Shown here: positions 1 to 10,172 of the stretch, in pieces
How positions within the stretch are numbered: position 1 is the stretch's first letter
Layout: each line of letters starts with the position of its first letter
From: Cannabis sativa
Taxonomy: Eukaryota > Streptophyta > Magnoliopsida > Rosales > Cannabaceae
Assembly (NCBI RefSeq): GCF_029168945.1
Contig: NC_083605.1
Location: 2,611,280 to 2,675,279 of the forward strand
DNA: 64,000 bases
Direction of reading: 5' to 3'
Position numbers and translations under genes: made by a program
Notes under the pieces: generated by a model
Told to the model about the DNA's origin: nothing
The model's database searches: none
The model's input: the letters and a program-made list of their open reading frames with translations, nothing else

Positions 1-1531
1 CCTTAGGTACATAGACTTATCATCTTGGAACTTGGGTCCCCAATTTCCAAATTGGCTCAAATCACAAAATCTTTTATCATCGATGGACCTGTCTCAAACT
101 AGAATTTCAGATGCAATTCCCAATTGGTTTTGGAAATTATCCACCAATTTTGAATACCTGAATCTATCTCACAACCAAATAAGCGGGGGTGTTCCTGATA
201 TGCAGTTTCATTCTAGATTTTTCTGCATGATATACCTGAGTTCCAATAAATTACAAGGTCCTCTACCTCGTATATCTTCTTCCGTAACAGAGCTAGATCT
301 TTCCAACAATTTGTTTTCTGGTGATATTTCTCATGCTCTTTGTGATCAAAAAATTCATCATGTTGAAAATAAATTGAAAATTCTTCATCTGGGCGACAAT
401 AATGGTTTATCAGGAAATATTCCTGATTGTTGGGTGTACTGGCCATCACTGAAGGTGATAAATTTGAATAATGCAAATTTGATTGGGCAAATTCCAAACT
501 CCATGGGAACTTTATGTAAATTGGAATCATTGCATCTTCGTAATAATGGCCTTTCTGGACACATACCTGTCTCCCTTCAGAATTGTACAATGTTAAGGGT
601 TATGGATCTTGGTCTAAATAACATTGTGGGGAGTTTACCCAAATGGATGGGAACTAGACTTTCCAATTTGATGTTTCTCGGTTTTCGTTCTAACAAACTA
701 AGCGGGAAGATTCCGCTTGAGCTTTGCCATCTTGATCAACTTCAGATTTTGGACATTGCTCATAACAATTTATCAGGAACAATACCAAGATGTTTTGGAA
801 GGCTTAAAGGCATGATCAATAAACCAAGTTCGAATGGCATTGTCTCTTATTCCTTTTATGAGGGTGTATTCATTGAAAATGCATTTGTGGTTAGAAAAGG
901 AAGGGAGGATCAATACAGTACAATCTTGACACTGGTGACTGGCTTAGACCTTTCAAACAACAATCTATCTGGAGAATTCCCACTACAGCTTACACATCTC
1001 CAAGCATTACAGTCTCTCAATCTATCAACAAATTCTCTCAAAGGAAATATTCCTAAGCAAATTGAAAATATGACGATGTTGGAATCTTTTGATCTCTCAA
1101 TGAACCAATTATCAGGAAATATACCTCAAGGTATGTCAAGTTTAACTTTCTTAAATCACTTGAACTTGTCATACAACAACTTTTCAGGTAAAATTCCCAC
1201 AAGCACTCAACTACAGAGCATGGAAGCCTCTAGCTTCATTGGCAACAAACTTTGTGGACTTCCACTTCCGAAAAACTGCACAGAAGATGAAGAGATAATG
1301 CATAAAGGTACTACAAGTTATAATACTAAAGAAGATGATGATGATGAAGAAGAAAAGTATTGGTTTCGATTGGGCATAGCTGTTGGATTCGGAGTTGGGT
1401 TTGTAGGTGTCATTGGCCCTTTGTTGGTGTGTGGTTTCTGGAGACGTGCTTACTTTTGGTTCTTCAATGAGTACATGTGGTATAAGATTGAGGATTGGTT
1501 TTTCAAAGTAAGGTACATAATGCGAAATTAG
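1..1531 (+). CDS. Receptor-like protein (EIX2-type LRR-RLP), 3' part; 5' end lies outside the window
   Basis: The frame is open from base 2 to the TAG at 1529-1531, so the gene begins before the window; there is no real start codon here. The visible part, about 509 residues, is a run of extracellular plant-type LRRs (LxxLxLxxNxLSGxIP). It is followed by the island region (around FVVRKGREDQYSTIL), the last LRRs, an acidic stretch (KEDDDDEEEKYW), one transmembrane helix (GVGFVGVIGPLLVCGFW) and a short cytosolic tail (RRAYFWFFNEY) without a kinase domain. This is the standard C-terminal layout of EIX1/EIX2-like RLPs. These are plasma-membrane proteins that sense microbial or apoplastic ligands and signal through partner kinases (family knowledge). 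No intron is seen, as is usual for the family. The tail resembles those of the two RLP copies at 15732-16817 and 17805-20980, so the three form one tandem cluster. It looks intact where visible; its ligand cannot be inferred. Confidence 0.9.
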   Translation, partial: LRYIDLSSWNLGPQFPNWLKSQNLLSSMDLSQTRISDAIPNWFWKLSTNFEYLNLSHNQISGGVPDMQFHSRFFCMIYLSSNKLQGPLPRISSSVTELDLSNNLFSGDISHALCDQKIHHVENKLKILHLGDNNGLSGNIPDCWVYWPSLKVINLNNANLIGQIPNSMGTLCKLESLHLRNNGLSGHIPVSLQNCTMLRVMDLGLNNIVGSLPKWMGTRLSNLMFLGFRSNKLSGKIPLELCHLDQLQILDIAHNNLSGTIPRCFGRLKGMINKPSSNGIVSYSFYEGVFIENAFVVRKGREDQYSTILTLVTGLDLSNNNLSGEFPLQLTHLQALQSLNLSTNSLKGNIPKQIENMTMLESFDLSMNQLSGNIPQGMSSLTFLNHLNLSYNNFSGKIPTSTQLQSMEASSFIGNKLCGLPLPKNCTEDEEIMHKGTTSYNTKEDDDDEEEKYWFRLGIAVGFGVGFVGVIGPLLVCGFWRRAYFWFFNEYMWYKIEDWFFKVRYIMRN

Positions 1532-2325
1532 AAGATAAGTCATTTTATGTTCTATGATAGCTTTGTGTATCTTCTCTTGTTGTAGTTGTTTTGTTATTTG
1601 TGGTGTTGTTTCTTTGGATTTTAATAAGCACCAATGCATGCTTAGGTGCATATATATGTTGTTTTTCTTTTTCTTCAATCGAAGTTGTAATCATATATAT
1701 GTCCTGTTTGTTCCTTTTGCAATACATAAACGAAGTATGGTTCATATATAATTACAATTAACATGAGCACATAGTATTATATTTGTTCAACAAATGTCAT
1801 AATCCCTATTGATCAAATTCTTGAACGCTAAATAAATAGATACCACTATTTAATTAAAATGACAAACTAGCTAACTAGATTGAGATAGATATTACAACAT
1901 CTTCATATGGTCTCTAATTAATTTCAATTGGTAATAAGTGGAGTAGATCATGTTCTTATATATGGATCAATACTTTACCATTTATTCCTGCAGCGAGACA
2001 ATGTCCACAATATTCCCCTTCAAGATGGTAGTTATTTTTGCTTACCAATTTTGAATCACCTTATCACAAGCCAAACTATTTGCTCGCTTATTTTTGTTCG
2101 GATCTTAAGCATCTTTGCACTATCTGGATCTCGTGCGACTGATCAACCATCTAGATAGGTGTAGATCGAAATGCTTTGATGTCAAGAATCATTAGTTCCA
2201 TCTCAAAAGTAATTGGGATGAGTGGAGTAGTCTATATTTTTATATATGATCAATACTCTACCATTTATTTCAATGAGACAATATCTACAATATATACATA
2301 TAGACGTTAAACTATGCACTATATA
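1532..2325. other. Intergenic DNA with a diverged direct repeat
   Basis: No supportable gene. A roughly 90-bp segment near 1926-2016 (aattggtaataagtggagta onward) recurs in diverged form near 2211-2303 just before the CACTA element. The short open frame at 1928-2158 lies in this repeat and has no recognisable domain. Confidence 0.55.
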
Positions 2326-2700
2326 CACTACAAGAAATTGTATTAATACCGGCGGTATTATTCCCGGCGGAACAGATCCGCCTGTAATAGTAGGGGTATT
2401 ACCGGCGGATTTAGTAATCCGCTAAATCCGCCGGTAATAGTTATTTAATAAAAAACGTTTTAAAAAAATAAATATTAATTTATTATAAATCAATTAATAC
2501 CGGCGGATAGGACTTATTACCGGCGGAATCCCGCCTCGAAAAATGAGGGCGGGAATTTTACCGCCCATTTATTTGAAAACATTAATGTCGGCGGATTAAT
2601 ACCGGCGGGTCCCGCCGGTATTAAATTGGGATTCTGACCGTTTAGATTAATACCGGCGGAACCCAATTAATACCGGCGGGTCCCGCCGGTATTAAAACTG

Positions 2701-2880
2701 TATAAAAACCCCTCCCCATTTCAGAAAACCATTTTCCCCATTTCTCATTTCCACCTTCCCCATTCACCTCTCCCCCTTCCTTCAAACACAGTACCTTCCC
2801 CGTTCGACTTTTTTCCGGCACCGCCCGTGCGTCGGCCGTCCACCACCACTGCAGTGGCCGTAAGCTCCAGTGCACCGGTA
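2701..2880 (+). promoter_or_regulatory. Possible internal promoter and untranslated first exon of the CACTA element
   Basis: A TATAAAAA box at 2701-2708 directly follows the left subterminal repeats. It is succeeded by a pyrimidine-rich leader and a possible splice donor at about 2879 (ACCG|gtaatg). A later pyrimidine tract with an acceptor-like CAG near 4406 could join this to the Q-rich frame. This gene model is inferred from composition only. Confidence 0.3.
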
Positions 2881-3203
2881 ATGTATTTGTTTTTCTTTTC
2901 TTATTATTTTTATATATTGTTTTTTTTTTCTTCTTAATATCTAATTTTTTTTTCCATCTTCAAAGTTTGAGATTAATAATCGGTGGGGAGGAGATTTCTG
3001 AGTAAAACGCCGGGATTGGTCGGTGGTCTAAATATTTGAAGGTTAGTTCTAACAATATTTGTGTATATATCTCATAAATTTTTTTTTCTGTAAAAAATAT
3101 GATATATTTATGTGTTATATTTGAAAAATTTATATATACTCTTATATATTATATATTTGTAGAGATTTAGGATTTATAGTTTAGTGTAATTTTAATTGTT
3201 GTT

Positions 3204-3425
3204 TTGTGTATATTGTATATTGTGTATTATATATTTTGTATCTATATTGTGTATTGTATATTGTATAGTGTATATATTGTTAGTTTATACACTGTGTGTA
3301 CAGTATATGCAGGGTATATAATGTGTATACAGTATATACACTGTATATACTGTATATACACAGTATATATACTGTATATACACAGTATATATACTGTATA
3401 TACACTGTATATACTGTATATTTAA
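3204..3425. repeat. Low-complexity TATACAC/TGTATA repeat inside the CACTA element
   Basis: Irregular repetition of tgtatatac, cagtatata and tgtattgtat units. It reads through as a meaningless Tyr/Ile/Cys-rich frame on the plus strand. Confidence 0.85.
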
Positions 3426-4382
3426 TATAATGTTATATAATGTTATATATATATTATGTAATATTAAATGTAATTTATAGAGTTTAGTGTTTAATTTTCT
3501 AAAAAAATTTTATATCATTAATATTTTAGAACAATAAAGAACTTGTAAATATATATAAAATTGATATACAATTAATTATTTTTTAAAAAATGTAATAAAA
3601 AAATTAGGATAAATTTGTATTATTGGAAAAAATACTTATAAGTAAAATATTTATTAACATTAATGATTTAAATATAAATAAATATAATTAATTTTTATGA
3701 ATATAAAACATAAAAAAAAATAAACTTTGTTACATAAATTATTAAATAAGATTTGATAGTTTTTTTTAATAATCAAAATTTAAGTTACAAAAAATTTTTA
3801 TGAAATAAATTCTTAATAATTAAATAATTAAATATTAACATTTAAATATGTGAAAAATAAATATTAATAATAATAATGTATTTTTTTAAAATTAAAAAAA
3901 TTTAATAAATGAAAATTTTAGTGTAATATTTACTTTAAAAATAAATATAAAAGGAAAAAAAATATTTTGATGTAAAGAATAAAAAATATTTTTTACGATT
4001 TTAATTACAATTTTATTTTAAAAAAAAAGTGTCGAAAATATTTTTAAATAATATTCCTTTAAAAGTTAACAATATAAAATATAATTAATAATGAATTTTA
4101 ATATTATAATAATATATAAATAATTGTGTAAGTTATAATAAAATAATAATACACATTTTTTAATCAAATATCATAAGATATCATAAAATAGCATAAAATA
4201 TCATAAACTTTTTTACATAAATTATTAAATAAGATTTCATAGTTTTTTTTAATAATCAAAATTTAAGTTACAAAAAATTTTTATGAAATAAATTCTTAAT
4301 AATTAAATATAAAAAAGTAATTAGATAATTAAATTTTAACATTTAAATATGAGAAAAATAAATTAGATAATTAAATTTTAAC

Positions 4383-4796
4383 ATGTTCGGGCTTCCCTCA
4401 CAGTCTCCTCCTATATTTTTTTCGGATGCCGCTGGAGGATCTCAGACACAACCTATGGTTGGTAATATTGGAGGCTCATCCCAACAACCATACCCTGTGT
4501 ATGGTCAATTTGGGTCATTGTTGCAGCAACAACCTGTGTATGGTCAAATGGGAGGATCTCCACAACAACCTATGTATGGAGGCTTTTTCAGTGCTCAGAG
4601 TCAGCAACAACAGCAACAACCAATTTTGGTTCGCCCGCACCCTCGACAATATGTGGAGATCTTACCTACGCCGCTGACTGGACAACCTTATTACCCTGCC
4701 CCGCCTGCTCAATCCCGTGAGAATATTGATGGTTCAAGACTTAGCTCGAATGCAGATGAATTTTTAGAGTTTACTGATTTGAACAATGATAGTTAG
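4383..4796 (+). CDS. Q/G/P-rich open frame, probable remnant of a CACTA-encoded protein
   Basis: An open frame of 137 codons with much more balanced base composition than the AT-rich DNA on either side. The product is rich in Gln, Gly, Pro and Tyr, with short repeats such as QQPVYGQMGGSPQQPMYGG and a QQQQQQ run, and ends in an acidic tail (EFLEFTDLNNDS). It has no catalytic motif, signal peptide or membrane segment. It lies wholly inside the CACTA element, so it may be the last exon of an element gene whose other exons were deleted. I do not recognise the family; the listed start could be internal to an exon, since an acceptor-like CAG lies about 20 bases downstream of the ATG. Low-complexity protein of no known function. 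Confidence 0.4.
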   Translation: MFGLPSQSPPIFFSDAAGGSQTQPMVGNIGGSSQQPYPVYGQFGSLLQQQPVYGQMGGSPQQPMYGGFFSAQSQQQQQQPILVRPHPRQYVEILPTPLTGQPYYPAPPAQSRENIDGSRLSSNADEFLEFTDLNNDS

Positions 4797-5160
4797 GTTT
4801 TTTTTAATTATGTCAAGTGTTATGTTTTAAAGTTTATTTAAAGACAATTTCCTAATTTTATTTAAGATAATATATTTTTTATTGTAATGGACAAATTAAT
4901 TTTAATACTTAATTTCTTAATTTTAATGTTTAATGCTTAATTTCTTAATTTTGATATTTTATTTCTAATTAATATATTTATTTATGAAATAATTATTATA
5001 TATAAAATAATTATTATAATTAATTTAATTATATAAAATAATCAGAATAATGTTTTTTTTAATATTTAAAATATTATTGCCGGCGGATCCAATAATTGGG
5101 TCCGCCGGTATTAATCAATTTAATGTTTTTTTTAATATTTATTAAATTAAACATATATAA

Positions 5161-5335
5161 ATATAACAACCCGCCAACCCGCCAACCCACCAACCCGCCA
5201 ACCCAGTAAACCCGATTATTGGGTTGGCGGGTTTACTGGGTTGGCGGGTTGGCGGGTTGGCGGGTTGGCGGGTTGGTCGGGTTTACTGGGTTGGCGGGTT
5301 GGTGGGTTGGCGGGTTGGCGGGTTTCGGGTCACCA
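5161..5335. repeat. Tandem GGGTTGGC repeat with inverted copy
   Basis: An array of aacccgcc units (about 5167-5210) faces a longer array of ggcgggtt units (about 5218-5325), separated by a short spacer (gtaaacccgattattggg). The arms can pair into a long hairpin. It lies within the right subterminal part of the CACTA element. Confidence 0.8.
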
Positions 5336-5530
5336 CACCGCTATTAATCCGCCGGTATTAATATTATTACCGGCGGAATCCCATTTTCGTCGCTAATAAC
5401 CATTTATAGCGACCAATTAATGCCGGCGGATAATTACCGGCGGATTCCGCCGGTATTAATTATTACCGGCGGTCTGGGCATTTATTACCGGCGGATGCTT
5501 CCGCCGGTAATATACAAATCTGTTGTAGTG

Positions 5531-8057
5531 ATATATGTATGTATAGTATGGGACAAATGTTTATTTTTGTCATAATAATTAATATGTATCTTACAATTTG
5601 CTTAAGATATCTCATCGTCAATATATAAGTTTGATTTTTCAAAACATATCTCTTATAATGAAGATATATGAGAAATTTATTATGGCCAAAGATGAGGAAT
5701 TGTCAATAAAAAAAAAGGGGGGGAATTATGTGAGATAAGTTACAACTAATTTTATAAAAAGAAAAATTCATCCAACACTCAACACTCGACCTTTAAGGCT
5801 GTGCAAAAAAAAAAAAGAAAATAAGCAAAATTTACAAGAATCGTGTATATGTGGTCTTAATTGACAAGAGATAAAATGAAATTATGTGGAAATTTCATGC
5901 GACAGTAACTAACTATTACAACATTTTAATTTGAATTTTATTACACCTTTAATTTACAACTACTTTGAAGTAACAAACACGATTTGACACGATTTTAGGT
6001 TGTGTTTGGTTTGAAAAAATATAAATATAAGAATATGAATTAGATGGAATAAAATTTAAAATGCATTAAAAAAAGTTGATAAAAAAATTATTAAATTTTC
6101 TTGTCTACATTATATTAGAATGGTCTTTCTTTTTATTTTAAAATAAAAAATAGAGTCATTCCAACAAAATAGTGAAAAGGTCATTCCATTAGAATGATAT
6201 TTCAATACTTTAAAATGCAACTAAACAAATGAAGGAATAAAAATTATTTCTATTCTATTTCATTACCTTCAACTAAATGCCACCTTAGTCTTTGAGAGAA
6301 AAAGAGAAGGAAAAAAAGTGATTAATTTCACTCATTGATTAGTTAGTGAAAACTGTGCTTTTGAAAATGCTAATAATTTTACTAAATTTTAATAAAAATA
6401 CAATTGTAACAGTCTGCACTAAAAGAATGCAATCCTATTACTACAGAACACAGATTTATAGAATCAACCAGAACTAGAAATAAAAAAATGTAGAATTTGA
6501 AAACTTGACACAGGAGAATTGTACGTGGTATCAGTGCTCTTTCAAACACTACTAGTCCAGGAGACCACGCCCAGAGAAAGAAATCAACTAGTAAAGTATC
6601 AAATATTACAAAAGCAAGTGACTTAAATAAATTAAGACTCCCTCTAGTGATTAATTTGTCGCAACCTTTTGTAATCTACCTTGTTAATTTGATCTCTAAA
6701 ACATGCTAAGTAGTGAACTCTCTTCAGCTATTGATGTGTGTTTACTTCCTCTAAGGCTTTATACAAATCTTCTCCCGAAGATATATGCTCACTTGCTCCC
6801 GAAATGAGACTTGGAAAAGTTTTTTCTTGAAGACTCTCACTTGTTCAAAGCTTCTCTTCAACCTATTCTATGAACAGTATCATAATAAGAAAACCAAAAT
6901 CTAGATGAACACTCTAGGTTTTTACAAATGAGACACTCTTCTCACAAAGAAAAATATGAACAAATGAGACTAGAAGAGATAATAATCATTTGGATGCTCT
7001 CTAAGTCCTATTTATAGAACATAACAACCTTAGAGACAGTCACATAAACAGTTTCCTAATTGTACAAAACTTTCTTAAAAAATTTCCTGATTTGCAACAT
7101 TAGAATCGGGCTCTACAGTAGCAGATCAAGACTAGAAAAGAAAATTTTTAAATTGAACCAAGATCACAAATTTAGACTTTAAACCTGTCAAATAAAGTTT
7201 ATTTGATCTGCTAAAAACATATCAAAACTGAATTCATCAATTAGAAAAAGAGAAAGTCAAGTTTTCTAAAAATACGCAACTTTTCATAAAGAGAAATTCT
7301 TCTCTTGCTTTAAAAGATTCCCAAAGAAATGCAACCTGAGAAAAGAACTTTCCATAAAGAAAGGAGCAATTAGAGGCATAAAATTAACACAATAAAATCA
7401 ATTTAATTGCTCAATTAGAAGCCCTCATATACGCTCCTGAATGCACTCTTCCTTATACTGACGATGAGAGACATTGCTCAAAGAAGAGTTGGTTAAGTTA
7501 GTTATTGTCTAACTAACTTAACAATCCTACTTGCAGCCACTGACTTTAGAATCTTGATTCTAAGCCTATAATTACCACCAACACTTATCAATTCAGAAGA
7601 TGATCAATTGAGTTGAGACTTAGAGAGAGAAAAGATTGAGAGGTAGAGAGAAAGGTACAGAACAAATAGAGAGATTGGGTTTGGATTTTGTAAGAAGAAT
7701 CTTCTGTTGATGAAAAAGATTCTTAGGTAAGAGTGTGAGACTTGAAACACTTTGAGAGAATCGATCTCGACTGTACATTGAAGATGTTCTAGAACTGGAG
7801 TAGAGCTATAAATAATATTGATCTATCAGACTTGAATCAATATATCTTGGTGTTAATTTTACTATTTTACTGCTTTAATTATTTTTTATTTTTTTATACT
7901 CTTTCATTCCTGTTTTCTCGATTATTGTTTGTGATTTGTGAATATTTTTTATTATTAATTAATTGATTGTTTAAAATTTAGAGCCAAGAAATAGGCATTT
8001 TGAGGATCGAAAGGCTACTTTGTGAGTTTCATATGGTCTAAGTAAGGGAAAACAAGA
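5531..8057. other. Intergenic DNA, probably decayed retroelement sequence; no gene recognised
   Basis: There is no open frame with recognisable domains. The stretch ends abruptly at about 8057, where copia integrase coding begins. A motif TGGTATCAGTGCTC near 6526 is one base from a tRNA-iMet primer site. The stretch around 7620-7880 (purine-rich leader, then T-rich) resembles an LTR-end/leader in style only. I could not find paired LTRs. Confidence 0.4.
7492..7522. repeat. Perfect 13-bp inverted repeat (hairpin)
   Basis: GTTAAGTTAGTTA at 7492-7504 pairs exactly with TAACTAACTTAAC at 7510-7522 across the 5-base loop ttgtc. No protein or RNA role can be assigned. Confidence 0.8.
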
Positions 8058-8949
8058 TCACCCAAACACCTTTAAGAGATTGTAATCAGGTAATTGTTTG
8101 AAAAGTCTTTCATAGGGGGTTTGGTAGCTCAAGTTGGTGACAGGAAACCTATTGATCAAATAGGCAGCTGAGGTGTAGGCTTCCCACCAAAATTGGAGGG
8201 GCATGTTGGCTTGTGCAAGGAGTGTGAGACCTATATCAACAATGTGTCGATGTTTCCTCTCCACACAACCTTGTTGTTGATGTGTGTGAGGACAAGAGTT
8301 TCTTCTAACAATTCCTAGTGCGAGGAACAATTTGTAAAGTGGTTCATATTCCTTGCCTAAGTCGATTTGCACACTTTTAATTTGTTTTTGAAATACTCTT
8401 TCGACATAGGCATTGAAATGTTGAAAAATAGAAGCAGCTTCAGATTTATTTTTCATGGGAAAAAGCCAAACATATCTTGCGAAATCATCCACAAAACTTA
8501 GATAATATTTGTAACCATCATTAGATGGATAGAATGAGGGGCCCCATACATCAGAAAAAATGAGTTCAAAAGGCATAGTAGTTTTATTCTCAGTTTGTTT
8601 GAAGGAAAATTGATGTAATTTGCCAACTTGGCAAGCATCACACAAGGGTACATGTGTTTGGAGACACCTTAGAAAAAACTTTAGCTAGGATTCTACTAGA
8701 CGGGTGTCCTAATCGACAGTGCCAAATGGATGATGTCTTGGACTTGTCTTTGACAGGGTTGCTGGATGTGGTGAAATTAAAAACAGTGGGAGTTGCTGAA
8801 GCATGACTGTTCTGAAGTGGATTGGTGAGACTTGAATGTGGGGGCTTGGAGTTGGTAAAGACCATCAATGAGGGTACCCCGAAGAAGAGCTTGCTTCGTT
8901 GTCTTGTCCTTAATAAGACAACAAACATCATCAAACTCAATAGTGACAT
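8058..8949 (-). pseudogene. Copia pol fragment: GAG-pre-integrase and partial integrase
   Basis: Two overlapping frames (8638-8949 and 8058-8645) together carry the GAG-pre-integrase signature WHCRLGHPSSRIL and the start of the integrase zinc finger (CDACQVGK). These are followed by the integrase core with FSDVWGP, YYLSFVDDFARYVW and SCPHTHQQQGCVERKHRHI. The second acidic catalytic position reads QIDLGKEYE rather than the usual LRSDNGGEF, so the Asp is shifted into a degenerate context and the enzyme is probably dead (inference). Reading stops at KVFG, in the middle of the conserved VFGC.. segment. The two frames and the upstream protease-region frame (8777-9079) show at least two frameshifts. 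Confidence 0.85.
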
Positions 8950-9267
8950 TGTTATGCTTAGTGAACTGAGAAATGCTAAGCAAATTTTTGGTTAAACTTG
9001 GGACATGAAAGATGTCTTTTAACAGTAATGACTGATGAGGAAAACGAGTAGGAATGGAAGTGGTACCAATTTTATTCATAGGAAGGTTAGAGCCATTATC
9101 AACTACAATTTAGCTTTGCCTTTGAATCTGCTGATGTGTTGGAGATATGATGAGTTGCCCCACTGTCCAAGAACCAAGATCCATAGTTGTCGGGTTGTGC
9201 TGTTGTTTCAGACAAGAATGCTTGTGGTGATTCAGAGGAGTTGGATGTTGACGAGGGTGTGCCTTGA
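8777..9267 (-). pseudogene. Copia protease / pre-integrase linker, degraded
   Basis: In the frame at 8777-9079 the minus strand encodes the characteristic copia segment LKDIFHVPSLTKNLLSISQ, which lies between the aspartic protease and GAG-pre-integrase. The protease active-site region just upstream (about 9080-9200) contains in-frame stops and reads LGSWTVGQLI instead of a DSGAT-type motif. No functional protease remains. It lies directly after the gag stop at 9270. Confidence 0.7.
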
Positions 9268-9269
9268 GT

Positions 9270-10167
9270 TTAGGAGGGGTCAGTGAATGTTATATCAAAT
9301 CTGTGGTAACATTTCAAACCAGTGTGGCCAGCTCTGCCACATAACTGACATATGGGTTTGTTTCCTCTTCCTCCTATGTTGCCTTGATATCCTCTACCGC
9401 CCCTTTGACCACGATATCCTCGTCCTTGGTTGCCTTGATATCCACCACGGTTGTGAGAATTCATAGTAGTGTTGGCATAGTTGGCTTGGACATTTGTTAA
9501 AGAATCAGCAACCAACTGGTTTATGCGCATTTCTTGAGAGTGAAGCATAAATTGCACTTCTTGAAGTGTAGGATTATCAGTGCGAGAGGTGAGATTCACA
9601 ATCACAGCCTCATACTCGGATCCAAGGCCACCAAGTATGTAAAGAATCAAATCTTCATTGGAGGGGGGTTGATCTGCAGCAGCTAAGGCATCAGCATATT
9701 GTTTCATCTTCAAGAAATACTCATCGATTGAAAGGGATCCTTTCTTTGTGGATTGAAGTAATCCACGAATCTGAAGCAATCTGGCCCTGGATCTTGTTGC
9801 AAATAGTTGATTCAAGATTGTCCATATCTCAGCCGAAGTTTGACAGTTTATCACATGAGCAAGAATTGTCTCAGAAATCGAATTCATTAACCAGTGCATA
9901 AGAAATTGATCGAGACGAATCCACTGATTAAATGCAGGATTAGGGGTATTACCTGCCAGATTTCGTTGAGGTTGCGGAATTGTTCCAAGCAGATGGCCAT
10001 CAAGATCATAGGCACGAACTGCTGCAAGAACCAAGGATCTCCATAGCATGTAGTTCGATCGATCGAGTCTCAAATTCAGTGGAAGCAGGTTGTTGTTTGG
10101 TAGTGCAGCTGGAGGAGCTTCTTGAGCTTCATTTGGTTGCAGATTTTCTGGTGCTTCTGGTCGACCG
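9270..10167 (-). pseudogene. Copia gag (capsid with CCHC zinc knuckle), split by the nested element
   Basis: Before the nested insertion, gag would start at the ATG at 15439-15441, and its first eight bases (15441-15434) join 10167 in frame. That gives 302 codons including the stop at 9270. The visible protein has the UBN2/Retrotran_gag type motifs NYMLWRSLVLAAVRAYDL, ETILAHVINCQTSAEIW and SIDEYFLKMKQYADAL. A Gly/Arg-rich tract and one CCHC knuckle, CQLCGRAGHTGLKC, follow. The open frame is otherwise uninterrupted, so gag decayed less than pol. The nested insertion after codon 2 abolishes its expression from the copia LTR. Confidence 0.85.
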
Positions 10168-10172
10168 GTAGC

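Larger units (their letters stand above)
2326..5530. mobile_element. Non-autonomous CACTA (En/Spm-type) DNA transposon
   Basis: The left end reads CACTACAAGAAATTG and the right end, read inward, CACTACAACAGATTTG, so these are imperfect terminal inverted repeats starting with CACTA. Both sides carry ATA (2323-2325 and 5531-5533), matching the 3-bp target duplication of CACTA elements. Both subterminal regions (2340-2700 and 5080-5515) are crowded with CCGGCGG/CCGCCGG motifs in both orientations, as expected for transposase-binding subterminal repeats. The interior is mostly AT-rich and has no transposase (TNPD) domain, only a short Q-rich open frame (4383-4796). The element is therefore a deletion derivative needing a transposase in trans (inference). 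It lies between two RLP genes. Confidence 0.88.

Noticed and set aside
213..590. Minus-strand open frame opposite the first RLP
   Set aside because: Shadow of the LRR coding strand; no domain, and LRR codon periodicity explains it. The same holds for 1211-1678, 17817-18146 and 18542-18844.
3204..3425. Open frame rich in Tyr, Ile and Cys
   Set aside because: Pure read-through of a TATACAC-type simple repeat.
6526..6540. TGGTATCAGTGCTC as a retroelement primer site
   Set aside because: One mismatch to tRNA-iMet and no LTR end (CA) directly before it; no paired LTRs found, so no element was called.
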